Shown: piece by piece, positions 46,111-58,351 of the stretch
Layout of the letters: each line of letters opens with the position of its first letter
Numbering within the stretch: position 1 is the first letter of the stretch
NCBI RefSeq assembly: GCF_029227915.1
Contig: NC_079880.1
Location: 13,286,001 to 13,350,000 of the forward strand
Reading direction: 5' to 3'
Length of the DNA stretch: 64,000 nt
Source of the DNA: Hydractinia symbiolongicarpus
Lineage: Eukaryota > Cnidaria > Hydrozoa > Anthoathecata > Hydractiniidae
Notes under the pieces: model-generated
The model's input: the letters and a program-made list of their open reading frames with translations, nothing else
Databases searched by the model: none
What the model was told of the DNA's origin: nothing
Program-made: the position numbers and the translations under genes

Positions 46111-46580
46111 AGGGGCACTCCAGTGAAAAAAAAAATATTTGAAAAAAAATGTTATTTTGATAAGACAATACATAAATATGTCAGAATAAAACTTTTACAA
46201 TCGTTAAAAATCTTTATTTATACCTTAATCGGGTCTAGAAACATCTCCAATTTTAAATAAATTTGCAAGGTCGCGTAAAGTTGAGAGAACTAGGTTCAAA
46301 TCAATAAGAATACGTCACATCGTGCAGAAAGTCCGTGAGCTCAGCAGCACACCTTCTAAAAGTTTGTTTACTCACTGTTGACTTTGTTCGTTGATAAGAT
46401 GTCTTGTAATAATGACGAAGATTATTACTTAGAAAATATAGAATCGGATAATTTCATGAAAAAGACTTTACAAAGCTACAGCCACACGACTTCGAACCTC
46501 TTGTGTCTCACAAGGAAGAAATTAATAATGATTCAAGGTGACGAGGTGTCTTTTACTGACTCAAAGCAACGTTAAATATT
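46111..46580 (+). pseudogene. Transposon 5' end with start of an acidic protein
   Basis: GGGGCACTCCAGTG at 46113 looks like an element terminus. About 285 bp later an ORF begins at ATG 46399 (MSCNNDEDYYLEN). A frameshift near 46480 leads to LQPHDFEPLVS in the other frame, a phrase resembling the QPYxFEPxxS start of P2X7-C-terminal-like / transposon-borne cnidarian proteins. A more diverged copy of the same terminus and leader seems to lie at about 63432-63720. Confidence 0.35.
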
Positions 46581-48470
46581 TTCTTTTTTAAGAAATAAAA
46601 AATATATTTCATCGCCTTTTTTAACATTCTTTTCGTCAAAAAACTTTATCATTTGCTTCAGTAAAAAATTTTCTTACTTTACAAGCCAATTTGTTTTTAT
46701 TTTGCAGTTCAACAACATTTTTCCTCCGCACGCGCTTTTTTGCGCACAAATGCCAACAAATTTTATGTAACGTTTAAATTTTTTCCGTGATGGAGGACCA
46801 TTGAAATGCGTGATCGAAAGATCGAATAATGTTCGTGTCGTGATAAGTCGGTAAAACGGGGGTATTAATATTGTATAAATAAAAACCATTCTTATGATTA
46901 TGTAGGTAGGTCATATTTAGGTAGGTCATAAATGCGTTGCAGAAGCTACTGATAAGTGGTTGTTTTGACAAAGCTGTTTTAGAAACTGCATTATCAGCAT
47001 TACACCTTAAAAAGTTACATTTACCTCCTAATAATAATTGGCATGTCCTTCCATCAAAAAAACTTCTTTTTTGAAAAACAAAGAATAGAAACTTGAGCGC
47101 TACGAAAGATACATGTGTAACTAGAAAACATTTTTGTCGGTTTTTGTATTGGAAATTCGTATAATGTTCTTTTATTTAATATAAAATGTACAAAACGTTA
47201 TTTGGTTGTGTTCTGTGGATATAAGTACAAATATTAAAATGAGAAGAAATGAAAAACTTGACTGCGTTCACTAGCTACAATATCTTTATATCAGCAAAGT
47301 ACAACAACGTCAGCTTTCCGTTTACACGAGGAAATAGTAGAGAATTTTTAATCCAGTGAAATGAACAATAACAATAATTCAAATCCAGTGTGATGAAAAT
47401 GTCCTGAACTTCGCCGCCGCGATGAAAAGGTAAACCAACATATCATTGAGCGCGGTCCAGAGTAAATAGTTCAAAAATTAAATACTTAAATTCTTCAATC
47501 AAAAACATGGAAGACGGAGAGACACAATTATGTGGAGGAAACTTAGGAATTCTCTTTGTAATGTTTTATTTAAATAATTTTTTGTAACTTGCTAAAAAAC
47601 TTGCTAAAAAAACATATGCGTTTTTAATAACTTGTACAGAACAAAAGTGCTCTGCACCTTGAGTCACATATTGCCAAGAAAGAGGAGCCCTGGGACGAGG
47701 TTGCCTAGGGACTTTTAAATTGTTATAAAAATTTTATAGGGGACTTCTCCCTTTTTATGTTGATTTAGTCTGGGTATTGATAGCAAAAAGTATTAATTTC
47801 ACCTGTTATAATTTCCAACATGGCTGATCAAACATGGAGAACATGCGTAGTTCGCTGCTGATCGTAGAAATTTAAATTGAGGTTTCTTATCTACAATTAT
47901 CTATCCAATCGTACCAAGTCTTCTACTTTCTGAAAATTTATTTAACAATTTCTTTCATTAATTTACACTTCTACATCAACATTACATGATAAAAATGGTA
48001 GAAATAAATGTTACTCAAACGAAGATGTTCAAATAGCCTCACTATGCTTCAAATAAGTCGAAAATGCTTCCTACTGTCGTCATGATTGTCGGCAGAGTTT
48101 TCGAATGTCGTGATGTTTACGCTTTTAAAATCTCGAAATGATATTTAAGTATTTGGCAGTATTTAATTTAGCAAATTTTTTGAAAAAAATCGCGAAATTA
48201 AATACGTTTAAGGTATGGCAGCAAAAATTTGATTAAGTTCGCTTTAATAAAATGAAATATAAAACTACAAACCATTGACCTTTGTTATGCAGGCAAAAAA
48301 CTCTCTCTCTCTCTCAAGCATAATTTAATTCGCGGCGTTCAGCATCAGTGTTGCTGATAAGGTCCCCTGTAAAAACAAAATAGTCACCTTACAAATATTA
48401 CTGCGTAACATCGGCAAATGAGTTTATATTAAAAGAAAATACAAATTAATTGATTTTTTAAAAGCTGGCA
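46581..48470. other. Intergenic, AT-rich; (CT)n at 48301-48315
   Basis: No gene supported. The direct repeat TAGGTAGGTCATA at about 46904-46930 is short. The CT microsatellite has about seven units. Confidence 0.4.
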
Positions 48471-49170
48471 GCTTAAAAATGCCTACATTAAATAATCTAT
48501 TTATGAACATGAGAGTACGTTTTCTGTATACCTGCCTGGTGTTAACATCTTGTGTTTATTTTAACCGAAGTTGCACTGCAATTTTTTTTATAAGGGTATT
48601 ATATTTTAAAAAAAGGGTTGTTTGTGACATATTTTATTCTTTAACAAGCTTTCGGCTGTATACTACAGCCATAATCACGTTTAACAATTATAAGTATGTT
48701 ATCTCTTCATATATACAACTTCATGGATCATTAAGATTAAAAAAATTATATGGATGTACGGTATTATTTACCTGTATTGAGCGCTCACCCGGGATTAAAA
48801 TTCATTTTTGAAGTTTTACCAGGAACATTTTGTAAAGAAATAAGAAACGTTTGCTGACTGTTTTCTATAACAAGAGCACAACATGTAAACTGTATTTTAT
48901 TACAGACAAAGTTGCAGGAAAGTTATTTTTTAAAAAGTATATTCACCCGATACACCTTAATGTTGCTTATTCGATTTACGACATGCTGCATACCTGTAGT
49001 TAAACACTCCACCTTAATGTGTGGCACAGTTTACAGTTATTATTAATCGTTTCTCCAGGTTTTCAACGCCGCATAACACAGTTACTTAGTCGCTTAAACC
49101 AGTGTTTCTTAAAAACAGCTTATGAACTAGTCTATTTGTGCTGTAAATTACTAAGTGTTTATAATATTCA
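48471..49170. repeat. Dispersed repeat, copy 1
   Basis: TTACCTGTATTGAGCGCTCA at 48769 resembles 55269 (TTACCTGTACTTAGCGC) and 56354 (TTACCTGTATTAAACGCTCA). CGATTTACGACAT...GCATACCTG at about 48972 recurs at 55339. The other copies lie at about 55255-55460 and 56160-56400. No protein is recognised, and the 110-codon frame at 48479 lies within the repeat. Confidence 0.55.
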
Positions 49171-49649
49171 CCTGTAAAGTTTTATATATATATTTAAGCC
49201 CTGGTTATAACACTCATGAAAATGAGAGATCCAGGCTTACATCCTGGACAGGGCTTGAAAAGCATAATTAACTTGCACCCACAAATATATATACCACAAA
49301 AATTCCATGTTATGAAAAGGCATTTATACTTGTTCGTCTTGCCATGTATTACAGCATCCTTTCAAAATAAGAGTCACAATAAATTTTCGCTTGCAAACAC
49401 AGGGTCCGTGGGAAACCACGCTCCACAACCCTTTCTATATTGATTTCTCTGTTTCGGACATTAGACATTAGAATATGTATAATAAATTGTTTGACGAGAT
49501 ATTCGTCGTTTCAGAGCAGTAATTTTCAAACTAAATAAAAGGAGGACCAGAGGTCTGCGCTCCGACTGGGTAAGCAAGGCAAGGTTGGGAAACGCAGTAT
49601 TAGATTGGCAGAGATTTCACAAAATAAAATCTTATTACAAGCTCGTGAG

Positions 49650-49765
49650 CTTGTATTAAAACGCAAATGTGTCCTACAAGAATGGAAATTTTTGCCTCTC
49701 TGAGCACCGAAACGGGAGTCGTCGTGTGTTCGAATCTCATCTTGGTAACTATTTTTACTTTTTTT
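49650..49765 (+). repeat. Possible tRNA-derived SINE or pseudo-tRNA
   Basis: GTGTTCGAATCTC at 49728 fits a pol III B box. TCTTG downstream can pair with CAAGA at 49677, and a T-run (CTTTTTTTTTC) follows. No convincing D-arm or A box is seen, so it is not a functional tRNA. Confidence 0.3.
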
Positions 49766-50470
49766 TTCTTTTTTCTTTTTTAAAAAGATAAGACAAGTGT
49801 TCAAAACACTTGTTTAACTAACTAGTAAAGTAAAGGTGTTTCCACCAAACCTTTTAAAAGTGAATGTAGGCAGAATTAACTGAATTAATGAATTTCGCAA
49901 ATTTTGGGGTTTGTGGTCTTTCTTCTTCCTGTCAGTCGGTTCACCCAAGACGGACCCATCGAAAATTAAAATTTCGGGGAATTTTCTGTTCAGGAAGATC
50001 TCACAAATCAATTTTGAAAAGTAACTGCGTAGTGTGTAACAAATATTATTGCGTATCTGAATAGTAAAATATGTCGTGTCTAACTTCGTAACAAAAATCC
50101 CAATTTGATGGACAGCTTTTTGTAAACTTTATTCGCGAGGTTGTTTGCGTATATCATACGTCTTGTTGGTACTGTGATAACGTTCCTATGACATCTAAAT
50201 TTCTCTATAGAAATTCTTATGTAAAGAGGCTAAAAAAAAACCGACATAATTGGTACACATTTAAAAATATAACAACGCACTAATAACATCTGTTGCGTAT
50301 ACAAATTAATTAATGAATTAATTGCCAGGTATGAAGGCCTTACAAAGGTAGAATCTGAGTAATTATAGGTCTAAATGTAGCGTTAACATTCTTTCAAGTG
50401 CCCAAGGCTATTTTACTGACTTTTTTTCGTCTTAAAAAAACGTGAGATACAGGTTAGAAAAAAAACGTTA
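49766..50470. other. Intergenic, AT-rich
   Basis: No gene or clear repeat recognised. Confidence 0.4.
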
Positions 50471-50590
50471 TTATAAATTAATCTGCAAAATTGTCGCTCC
50501 TATTTTCTCCTTATTCGCCTCCGTCAAATTTTTAAACAAATCTTCTGTTTCTTGTGCATTTCGCGGCGTAGACAAATTAATATTAGACAT
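50471..50590 (-). CDS. Very short ORF (39 codons), hypothetical
   Basis: ATG at 50590 gives MSNINLSTPRNAQETEDLF, then NLTEANKEKIGATILQINL and a TAA at 50471. It is Asn/Glu/Lys-rich and reads more like protein than the surrounding AT-rich sequence. It may be a lone exon or chance. Confidence 0.25.
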   Translation of the reverse strand: MSNINLSTPRNAQETEDLFKNLTEANKEKIGATILQINL

Positions 50591-51179
50591 TTTGTTGTAA
50601 AAGATTAAATCATGCAGTCGGAGAGGGTTTGCAAGTATCTGCATTTTGTATTTTGTAGGAGAAAAAAAATTGTAGATATTAGTACAATTCAAACAAATGA
50701 ATGAAACAAAATTTTTGGGTTTTTAATTTTTTTGAGTTCTTTAGTATATATAATTAAAAATTGTTTACAAAGCTATCTAACTTGCTATGAACAGAACAAG
50801 AATCAGAACATTTTTAACAGTAAGACAAAAATTAGGACCAATTCACAAATTTCAAAATTATCACTGTACATAAGATTTAAATTTAAGAACACAGAGGCTG
50901 TTTTAATTTGCTTTCTTCACCTAAAAACTTTGAATAGTTTTTTGCGTATTGTTTACACTTTAGATTTGATGTTTAGATTTGAGCGTCGAATGTTATGGTT
51001 TGAGTCACTCACTTTGAATGACATGGAATTGCTTTTTCTTTTGTATATACGTAAAGTGCCGTCTACGTGGTGTAAAAATGTTAAAAACATTGCGTGTGTT
51101 TTGGTTTTGTTTGTCGTACTTTGTAGCATTTGATACTTCGAGTTTGTTATATAGAAGTTTTATTGGCTCAGGGGACGGA

Positions 51180-51321
51180 AAACTTGGTTCGCTAAATCGA
51201 GGGTTCGTTATATTGGTGGTTCGTTATAAGGAGAGATTTTAAAACAATTTCTGAAGGCAGAATCCAAAAGGAAGGAACTTTGGTTCGTTAAATCGAGGTA
51301 TTCGTTATATCGAGAGTCTAC
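51180..51321. mobile_element. End of a Tigger-like element
   Basis: The minus strand starts GTAGACTCTCGATATAACGA, followed by ATACCTCGATTTAACGAACC, as in Tigger-type termini. An inner copy of the same motif lies at 51184-51220 (TTCGCTAAATCGAGGGTTCG). The opposite end was not found. It may belong with the Tigger transposase relic at 20-21 kb, but the link is inferred. Confidence 0.5.
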
Positions 51322-52024
51322 TTTATTAAAAAGACGTCATCCACAAGTCTTTTCAAAACTCTGGGAGTGTGATCTGCAGTTGCTGAGGCTGAAGTCTCAT
51401 GAGCTTTCATATATATTACAGCTATCACAAAGTAAGTTGGGCCACCAATACCCACACCGTCAGGTTGCGTAAGGAAGTTATCGTCAAATAAATGCCATGT
51501 TTTTGTAAGCAGACCAAGGACAGTTTGTCTACAGGCATACGTGTTTTGTTCTCATACTCATAATAATTTAGCAGTAATAATGTATAGTCATTTAGCAATG
51601 TCTGCAGCAAGCATTGGATTGTTAAAGAGGGCGTTATTTTATAAAGATTTTCTGAACTTTGCTATAAACACTAAGCGATACTATTTCATATTTAACTTTG
51701 TGAGCCATTTTATTTCTTCTTATTATTTAACACGTCGTTTTATAGGCTATTGGAAACTGAATGCATATAATTTAAGTGTAATTGAAAAAACGATTTACGC
51801 GTTAATAACAACAAAATTTGCATTGCTTGCAACACTCCTTCGCGTGTAGGGAGCTTTTGATTTTTTTAGGTTCCTAAATTATGTATAACACCGTCATGGT
51901 CAAAAAGGCACTACGTAGGAAAGTAATTATTAATTGAACAATGCAAATGCTAGTAAATCTAAATTATTATAAGGGAGGATTTCAATTAAAAGGAGTTTGC
52001 AGTTTGTTAAGAAACGAATTCAGA
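51322..52024. other. Upstream region of the methyltransferase gene
   Basis: The open frame extends to 51941 before the chosen ATG (52025) but that part reads poorly. The frame at 51541-51849 has no known domain. Confidence 0.35.
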
Positions 52025-52717
52025 ATGGAGCGTGTTGAAAGTTATAAAAACGAGGAGGCGCTTAAAGAAGTATGGTCCAGAGAATATCAGGATATAATTT
52101 TTGAAAGTCGACAACATGGAGAAGATGATATAGAGATGGAATTCGAAAAGCAACAGCAGTTGTATACAAAATATTCTAAAATTTACGATACCGTTTTACG
52201 TATTACTGAAGTGTATGCTCCATACAGGCTTGCTGAGAAGATCAACGACTTATATAAAGATAATAAAGACATAAAGATATTAGATTTTGGATGTGGGACA
52301 GGTCCAGTGGCAGATAATTTAAAAACATTCGGTTTCACGGATATTGATTGCAATCAGGATTTGTTGGACATGGCCCGTGAAAAAAACGTGATGAAGAAAT
52401 TGTTCGTAGGTAGAGGTGTGGAGGGGCTTCTCGACATTCCATCGGATACCTATGATGTTGTTTGCACCACAGGCGTATTTTTCGGTGCTGTGTCATATCC
52501 TGGTACTGAGTGTTTCGAAGAGATTTCTCGAATTATCAAGAATAGTGGCCAATTAATTATTTTAGCAAAACACAGTTATTTAACTGAATCCTATATAGAT
52601 TATGACAGGATTAAAAAGTTGGAGGAAAAGGGTGTAATGAAGTCACTTCCCTACGAGCTGGGTATAGAACACGTTACGAATGCGAATCGGATCCGAAAAG
52701 TCGGGCTGTTTTTATGA
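52025..52717 (+). CDS. Class I SAM-dependent methyltransferase, METTL27-like
   Basis: Intact single exon of 230 codons from ATG 52025 (MERVESYKNEEALKEVW) to TGA 52717. A helical N-terminus with KYSKIYDTVLRITEVYAPYR precedes the SAM-binding motif I, ILDFGCGTGPVADNL. The acidic loop DIDCNQDLLDMAREKN, TYDVVCTTGVFF and the late strand GQLIILAKHS complete the Rossmann-type fold in the usual order. Overall arrangement and length resemble METTL27 (WBSCR27); its substrate is not established. The frame could extend to 51941, but that stretch is AT-rich and unlike the family, so I prefer 52025. AATAAA lies at about 52855. An intronless gene here could be a retrocopy or a simply compact gene; no poly(A) tail or flanking repeat was noticed. 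Confidence 0.82.
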   Translation: MERVESYKNEEALKEVWSREYQDIIFESRQHGEDDIEMEFEKQQQLYTKYSKIYDTVLRITEVYAPYRLAEKINDLYKDNKDIKILDFGCGTGPVADNLKTFGFTDIDCNQDLLDMAREKNVMKKLFVGRGVEGLLDIPSDTYDVVCTTGVFFGAVSYPGTECFEEISRIIKNSGQLIILAKHSYLTESYIDYDRIKKLEEKGVMKSLPYELGIEHVTNANRIRKVGLFL

Positions 52718-54121
52718 GATACGCAGTACTATGAACCAAGTTGTGCTAACCTGGTAAATCTTTAGTCTGCAACTAAAGTTATGATTTTCGGTAGCTTATT
52801 TAGAGTGACAAATTCCGTGTAACAATTTCTTTTAATTTGTTAAGTACATAAATGAATAAAAATAATTTGTGTAATGTTTAAAGGCGATGTCTGCGATATC
52901 TTATATTAGTATACTGATTTCAACAGCAATAACGGAAAGAGTCTTTCTTTCCTTTGTTCCGTCGTTGCGCCAGGAAAGCAGCCTCAAGGGGACCATATGT
53001 AATCAGTTTTTATAATAAGCCGTGATGAACATTTACTCGGCAACTTGAATATTAAATCTAGGTTAAGTGGTTGTTGATATGCAAGAAAAGAAAATTATTG
53101 GCTCTTTGGGAGAAGTTTTTTATGATGATAATTTAGTTATATTAAAAAAGTTTTCATGAGAATAAACAGTTTTCACCAAGATCTCAAATGTATACTTTGC
53201 AGATTCATTATAGGCAAAAACTTATTAAGCACAGAAGTCTCAACGATCATTAAAAATCCTGATTCAGCATAATTTTTATTTTCAAGCAACAGATTTCGTA
53301 ACGCCACATCATTTACAACATTTGGATAGAAATTAAGTTGCTAGCTGATAACAATATTTTCGATACGAACAGCCTCTAAATGCGTTGGGACAAATGCAAT
53401 CCAAATGCAGAATTGATAACGACCCACGCGCTTATACCATTATGCGATATAGTTTCGCGAGATTTTAATTTTGCCATTTCCTAATCTGAGTTTTTCTAAT
53501 ATTTTTTCAGATTTCGCAAATAAAAAGTTTCAATAAATTTTGCGAGTATATATTTTCGCGAATTGCTAATTTCTATTACATAACTTTCTTTATTCTATAT
53601 CTTTTTAAAAAGAATATTGAACTCTATCTAGTGGGTTGATTTGATTTCTCTTTTGTTACAAACAATTTTTTTATAAAAACAAGCGCGCAGCAAGTTTACA
53701 ACATTTCATCAAATAGTTGAAGTCATTTATCCCTCATTAACGTAAACGTGGACCCCTCAATCAGATTTATAAGAGAAATCATCGTGAATAATGTACAAGT
53801 ACGATTAGTACAAGTAAAGTTTACAACGAGAACGTCGACGTGAGATCATTGCACAAAGACGATTACTTTTATTGTAATCGCCTTCTACTCTAGGATAAAA
53901 ACCACCGTACTCTGTAATAGCCAAACTAGAGGTTCTTATGCTTTTATAAAAAAGAATGACATAGTGCTGGATTTTAATGTATACTATATACTAAAACCAG
54001 AAAGATTATGAAACTATAATTAAAACAATGAAAGATAAATTAAATTGAAATGTGGGTAATATCGATCACTGACAAACAGGGAGTATAATATTTGAAGTAT
54101 CAAAGTGGTTACCGATAAATG
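52718..54121. other. Intergenic, AT-rich, TTCGCGA-type repeat at 53450-53570
   Basis: AATAAA at about 52855 may serve the methyltransferase gene. The TTTCGCGAG ... TTTTCGCGAA segment resembles the element at 11757-12075. No other gene. Confidence 0.4.
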
Positions 54122-54240
54122 TCATTCTACCTTAATAGTACACGCCCCGGTTGTATCAGCATCGATCTTGCCCGTCTTCACGTGCAGGTTGCCTAGACCG
54201 CTTCCGCCAGCGTAAACGCTCGCGGTCCCTGGACCTGGGC
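54122..54240 (-). other. Orphan GC-rich C-terminal exon
   Basis: On the minus strand, after GGCCCAG, 37 codons read GPGTASVYAGGSGLGNLHVK, then TGKIDADTTG and ACTIKVE to a stop at 54122. G+C is near 60%, against about a third in the flanks, which strongly suggests coding DNA. The Gly-rich beta-like pattern looks like the end of an extracellular protein. No upstream exon was found on this strand within the window; the 110-codon extension upstream is probably intron. Confidence 0.45.
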
Positions 54241-56420
54241 CCAGGGTTGCAAAAGAAATTTTCAATAATTGTGGAAAAACAATATTTTCTTGCTTAAAAG
54301 TATAAACAACTTGTACCTGTACTGCTTGAAATAACCGAGCTCTTATAATGCGACAAAGTTGGCCATGACAAAAGCAAGGTATATGTAAATTCATATCAAC
54401 TTTAGGGTAGGTTAGTGTTATTCGGACAGGAGGACACTCGATATCAACACACAATCACCTCTGCGAATACCAGTCAGAATTTAACAATCGATGACATTTG
54501 TACGCAGATTGCAAACCATTAACCTTGTATCATTACAAAGACCTTATTCAAAGGAGAGATGTCTTAACAACGTTACAGCACATCTAACTTTGAAATTTAA
54601 ATGATGTGCTAGCATATAAATTGGAGTTAAGGAATTAATAAATTCCATTGGTAAAAAATCAATTTCTTCCTGGTCATCTGAAACTGTAGAGTAGATATTG
54701 TAATATGCGGGCGCATCGCCACGAATCTTGTTGAGATTAATATGAGACAACGTGAAATTTGCGCCTCATTAAATTCACTAAAGATAGAAATAACAATTAT
54801 TTTTATCACTTTGCAAAACGCATCCATGGCGAATTTCAATACAACCTGAAGAAAGGTTTAAAAGAAATTCAGCAAAGACTTCTCCAGCTCCTTCTCCAGC
54901 TCTTATGTGTGGGAGGAAAAATTCGAGTGAACGTCAAGATTTTTGAGCTTGTGGACAGTCTTACTATTTTGCAATAATGCAGCAGCAATACTTTTCCAGG
55001 CAGGAGCACACAGATTTTTGGCAATAACTTCCTTAATAATGTAACTATACGTAAAAGTGTTACCTGTGTCACCTTGCCCATTAAGGTAGAAAAAATTAAC
55101 AGCATTATTATTTCATTATCAATGTTAATTCGCGATGTTAATTCGCGAAATAAAATCCTCGCGAAAGTTTAAAAAATATCTGATTCAAGAAATTAAATCT
55201 TCGCGAAGTACGATTTAGCAATAGTTTTTTTGAAAATATATCACGCATATACGAATGTGCCACATGGTTTACCTGTACTTAGCGCCCTATTTCTGCTTAA
55301 GTTGTGGGAACACTATAATGTTACATGCGCTTTACTCGATTTACGACATAATGCATACCTGTTCTAAAGAGTATACCTGGATGCGTTTACGGTTCTTTCT
55401 AAGCGTTTCTAAGCGTTAAACGTCGGGTCACGCAGTTACATGTGGCTTTAATAATAGCCGTATTTCGTCTGTCTGGTTATGCCAGATAAAAAAGACGTGT
55501 TGCGGAAACACGAAGATAGGGACTACTTTAATACTGTACGGAAGAGATTTTATTTTGTTTTGTTTGAATTCATGCAGCTGCGAATTTATCAATAAATCAA
55601 CCAATCGTCAAGTCTTAAATTTTGTTGTTTGGGTTTTCTTATTGTTAAATTACTTATGCCCTCGTTTATTATCAGATCAGCACTTCAACTTTTTTACGCT
55701 CCAGAAAATGACGAAAAAAACAGTCTAAAAAGATGGAAGCAATCAAGTTGTGATCGCTGTCAGTGTTCGATTTAAGGAGTTTCTGTTTTTCTTTTTTTTT
55801 TCTTCCAAAAGCTTTTTACTTTTGTAATATTTGCTTTTGTATACGGATTTCATGTGAAGGTAAATATATTGTCACGTTTTCTAGTCATATATAAATCTTA
55901 AATAAACCAATTTTAAGATTGGTTACGAACGAAGACTTTGACGTAGCATCCTAAAGTCAGATATCTAGCTAGACTTATTTATTGCTGTTCCTATAAGGTT
56001 ATTACTCAGTTTTATCATAGGAGACATTTATTATTTTTAGCTTATCTTTTCCAATCTGATTTCTACTCACATGGGGTTGTGGCTGCTGTTAGCCCCAGGA
56101 CAAAAATGAAAGTAGCCAAGTACAGGGGCTGCAACAAAACTAACCTTTCGCATGCTGAATGCAGTGTTAAGTAGCAAATAACACCCTTTACTGTAATATC
56201 ACACAGGCTTTCGAATGTGTTTTTATTTAAACTAACAATAAATATTGCAAACTGATTCTGCAAAATAAATTGCTGAGTGATTGTTTTAGGAAATTGCAAT
56301 AAAGTTTCTTTTAAATACGGTATTACTACGCCTATATGCACAATAACACCGTTTACCTGTATTAAACGCTCAGTCTGGCCTTCAGTTAAACCGAAGTTGA
56401 ACAAATATAAACAAAACATG
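54241..56420. other. Intergenic with copies of the dispersed repeat
   Basis: TTCGCGA-rich repeat at 55130-55215; dispersed-repeat copies at about 55255-55460 and 56160-56400. No gene with a recognisable domain. Confidence 0.4.
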
Positions 56421-56483
56421 CAAGTTATTCTAGGCTACGTCAATGACAGCAGTAGCTGTGGAAACGTAGCCTAGAATAACTTG
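56421..56483. repeat. Perfect hairpin, 20-bp arms and 23-bp loop
   Basis: CAAGTTATTCTAGGCTACGT at 56421-56440 is exactly reverse-complementary to 56464-56483. No ORF crosses it. Confidence 0.9.
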
Positions 56484-57904
56484 GATAACGTAGGACATTT
56501 AACCTCATCGGGACACTAAGCTTATTTTGTAATACAGCTTTTATTGGTAAAATAGGATTATTATATAATAAGACATTTTGTTGTAAAATGAGTCAGCTTC
56601 TTTATTACAAAACGAGCCAATTCATTACAAAACGCGGCGCAACACGAGTTCAATTTTCCAAATACAATGATGCAAAACAATTTTTAGAAACATTATTTTC
56701 GTTTGCGTTGCAAACCTCCGACTTATAAGGTAGTTAAATAAATAAATAAAAAAGCTAAGCAACAAAATTTGTCTTTATTACTGCAATAATTGTATGGTTG
56801 ATTGAAATGTTTCTTCTACTGAATATGGTAAAATATTTCTATCATTTTTTATTCTTTGTGAAACAGAGGCAAAGAAAGCAAAAGAAGAATGAAAGGCAGG
56901 TAAGTAGTTAACTTTGTTACTGGTTTACATGTTCTTTTAATTTTCAAAGCTCAAATTTCAGCTGATGCTGAATTTGCTTCTATTTTTTTACACTTTTCAA
57001 GCTTAAAATTTGTGTTCGTACGAAACTTTTACTTTTAGGACCGGAAAACATAGATCCATAAGTCATCTTTTTTCTTAAACGTTAAAATGACAAAATTAGC
57101 GAAAAACTTTTTTTAAAAAAATCGTTTCTTAGTAATTTTAGACGTAATTTTAGCATTGTTTTGTTCCTATAATGTATGAAGAAATTCAAACTTAGAACGT
57201 CCTAATATCTTCTTAATTTTTGGCGAAATTTTAGACTTCATGTTTTATAGATTCGTTCATAAAAAAAGTTCATTGGACACATTTTTAGGCATTTGTTTGC
57301 ATAATGTTAACAATAAGATTTTTTTGTTGATGAACACGTTTTCTTTAATGAATCGTTTCTTTAATACCGCATTCATCTTTTAATTCAGGTTTTTGACCAC
57401 CTTTTTAAAAAGGCAAATAAAAATCTGTTTCACAGTAGCACACCCTAGGTTAATAATTCATTATGCTCGTTTTCATCATTCTGTATATAACATTAAAGGC
57501 ATGCCCGACTTTTCTCTTTCAAACCAATTAATTATAAATATTGTGCATAAGGTTTAAATGTTTAGAATTGTGCAATCAAACTATCAATGATTCAAGAGAG
57601 TGTATGTCAACTTGTAACTTGCGGAAAGCAACATTTAAAGAAAAAAACAACAGAAATTAGTCACTACTTGAATTATTTTTGAAAATAAAACATGGAACAA
57701 TCACTTGTCAGTTGTCAGAAAATAATAATCGTATGAAATGCGTTCGTATGAAACCAACTTGTTTATTTGTAGAAAGTAAGCTTCGAATAAATCTACATCT
57801 GACGTTACAACATTGATTTTAGGTGGAAACTATACTCAATAATTAAATTGAGACTAGCCCAGGATATAAACTGGATTGTTTTCGTAAATATTTTTCCGCT
57901 GCAG
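56484..57904. other. Intergenic, possible small exon near 56872
   Basis: A Lys/Arg/Gln-rich stretch ending GGCAG/GTAAGT at 56911 looks like a donor site, but no matching acceptor in phase was found. Confidence 0.35.
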
Positions 57905-58124
57905 ATTGAAAACGAGTGAGGAGAAACATGCAGTGCAACTCAACAACACGCAGGTAGAATCTGCTTTTATTAAATTGAATTTAGGTTTTTCTCAAGGGTT
58001 ATACGAAAGTCAAAGGTACATGTACGATGACGTAGATCTTTTTAAAAGATTGTATTTGGCTACTTCAACTTTCTCGGACGAGGTAGCGAACAACAAGATT
58101 GCCACAAGCCCCAGACGCAGTTGA
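57905..58124 (+). other. Exon-like ORF before the fibrinogen-like gene
   Basis: A TTTTTCCGCTGCAG acceptor precedes an open frame containing KTSEEKHAVQLNNTQVESAF, LNLGFSQGLYESQ and YDDVDLFKRLYLATSTF, to a TGA at 58124. It reads like protein and could be the last exon of a separate gene. Phase and family are unknown. Confidence 0.35.
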
Positions 58125-58351
58125 GTAAAAATCAGATTGTTGAAAATAATACAAAAATTAAGAATGTCGGCTAGGATAAAAAGCTCATAAACTAAAATGA
58201 ATTAAAGTCGTAAAAGAAGAGCAATGACATAAGGCTAGCTAGCTGGCTTTATATTTCTCTTTCAAATTCTACGCTCGTATCCAAAAAAAAAGATGTCTAG
58301 TTTTTCCAGCCTATTTATGGCGTATAGCAACTCATTAATTTGATCTTATAG

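Noticed and set aside
48479-48811. 110-codon ORF as a gene
   Set aside because: It overlaps a dispersed repeat, is rich in Phe/Tyr/Ile as expected from AT-rich DNA, and has no motif.
49650-49765. Functional tRNA gene
   Set aside because: The T-loop-like GTTCGAATC is present, but no proper D-arm, anticodon arm or full acceptor stem could be folded.
51541-51849. 102-codon ORF upstream of the methyltransferase
   Set aside because: Composition is what AT-rich DNA would give by chance, and no motif is seen.
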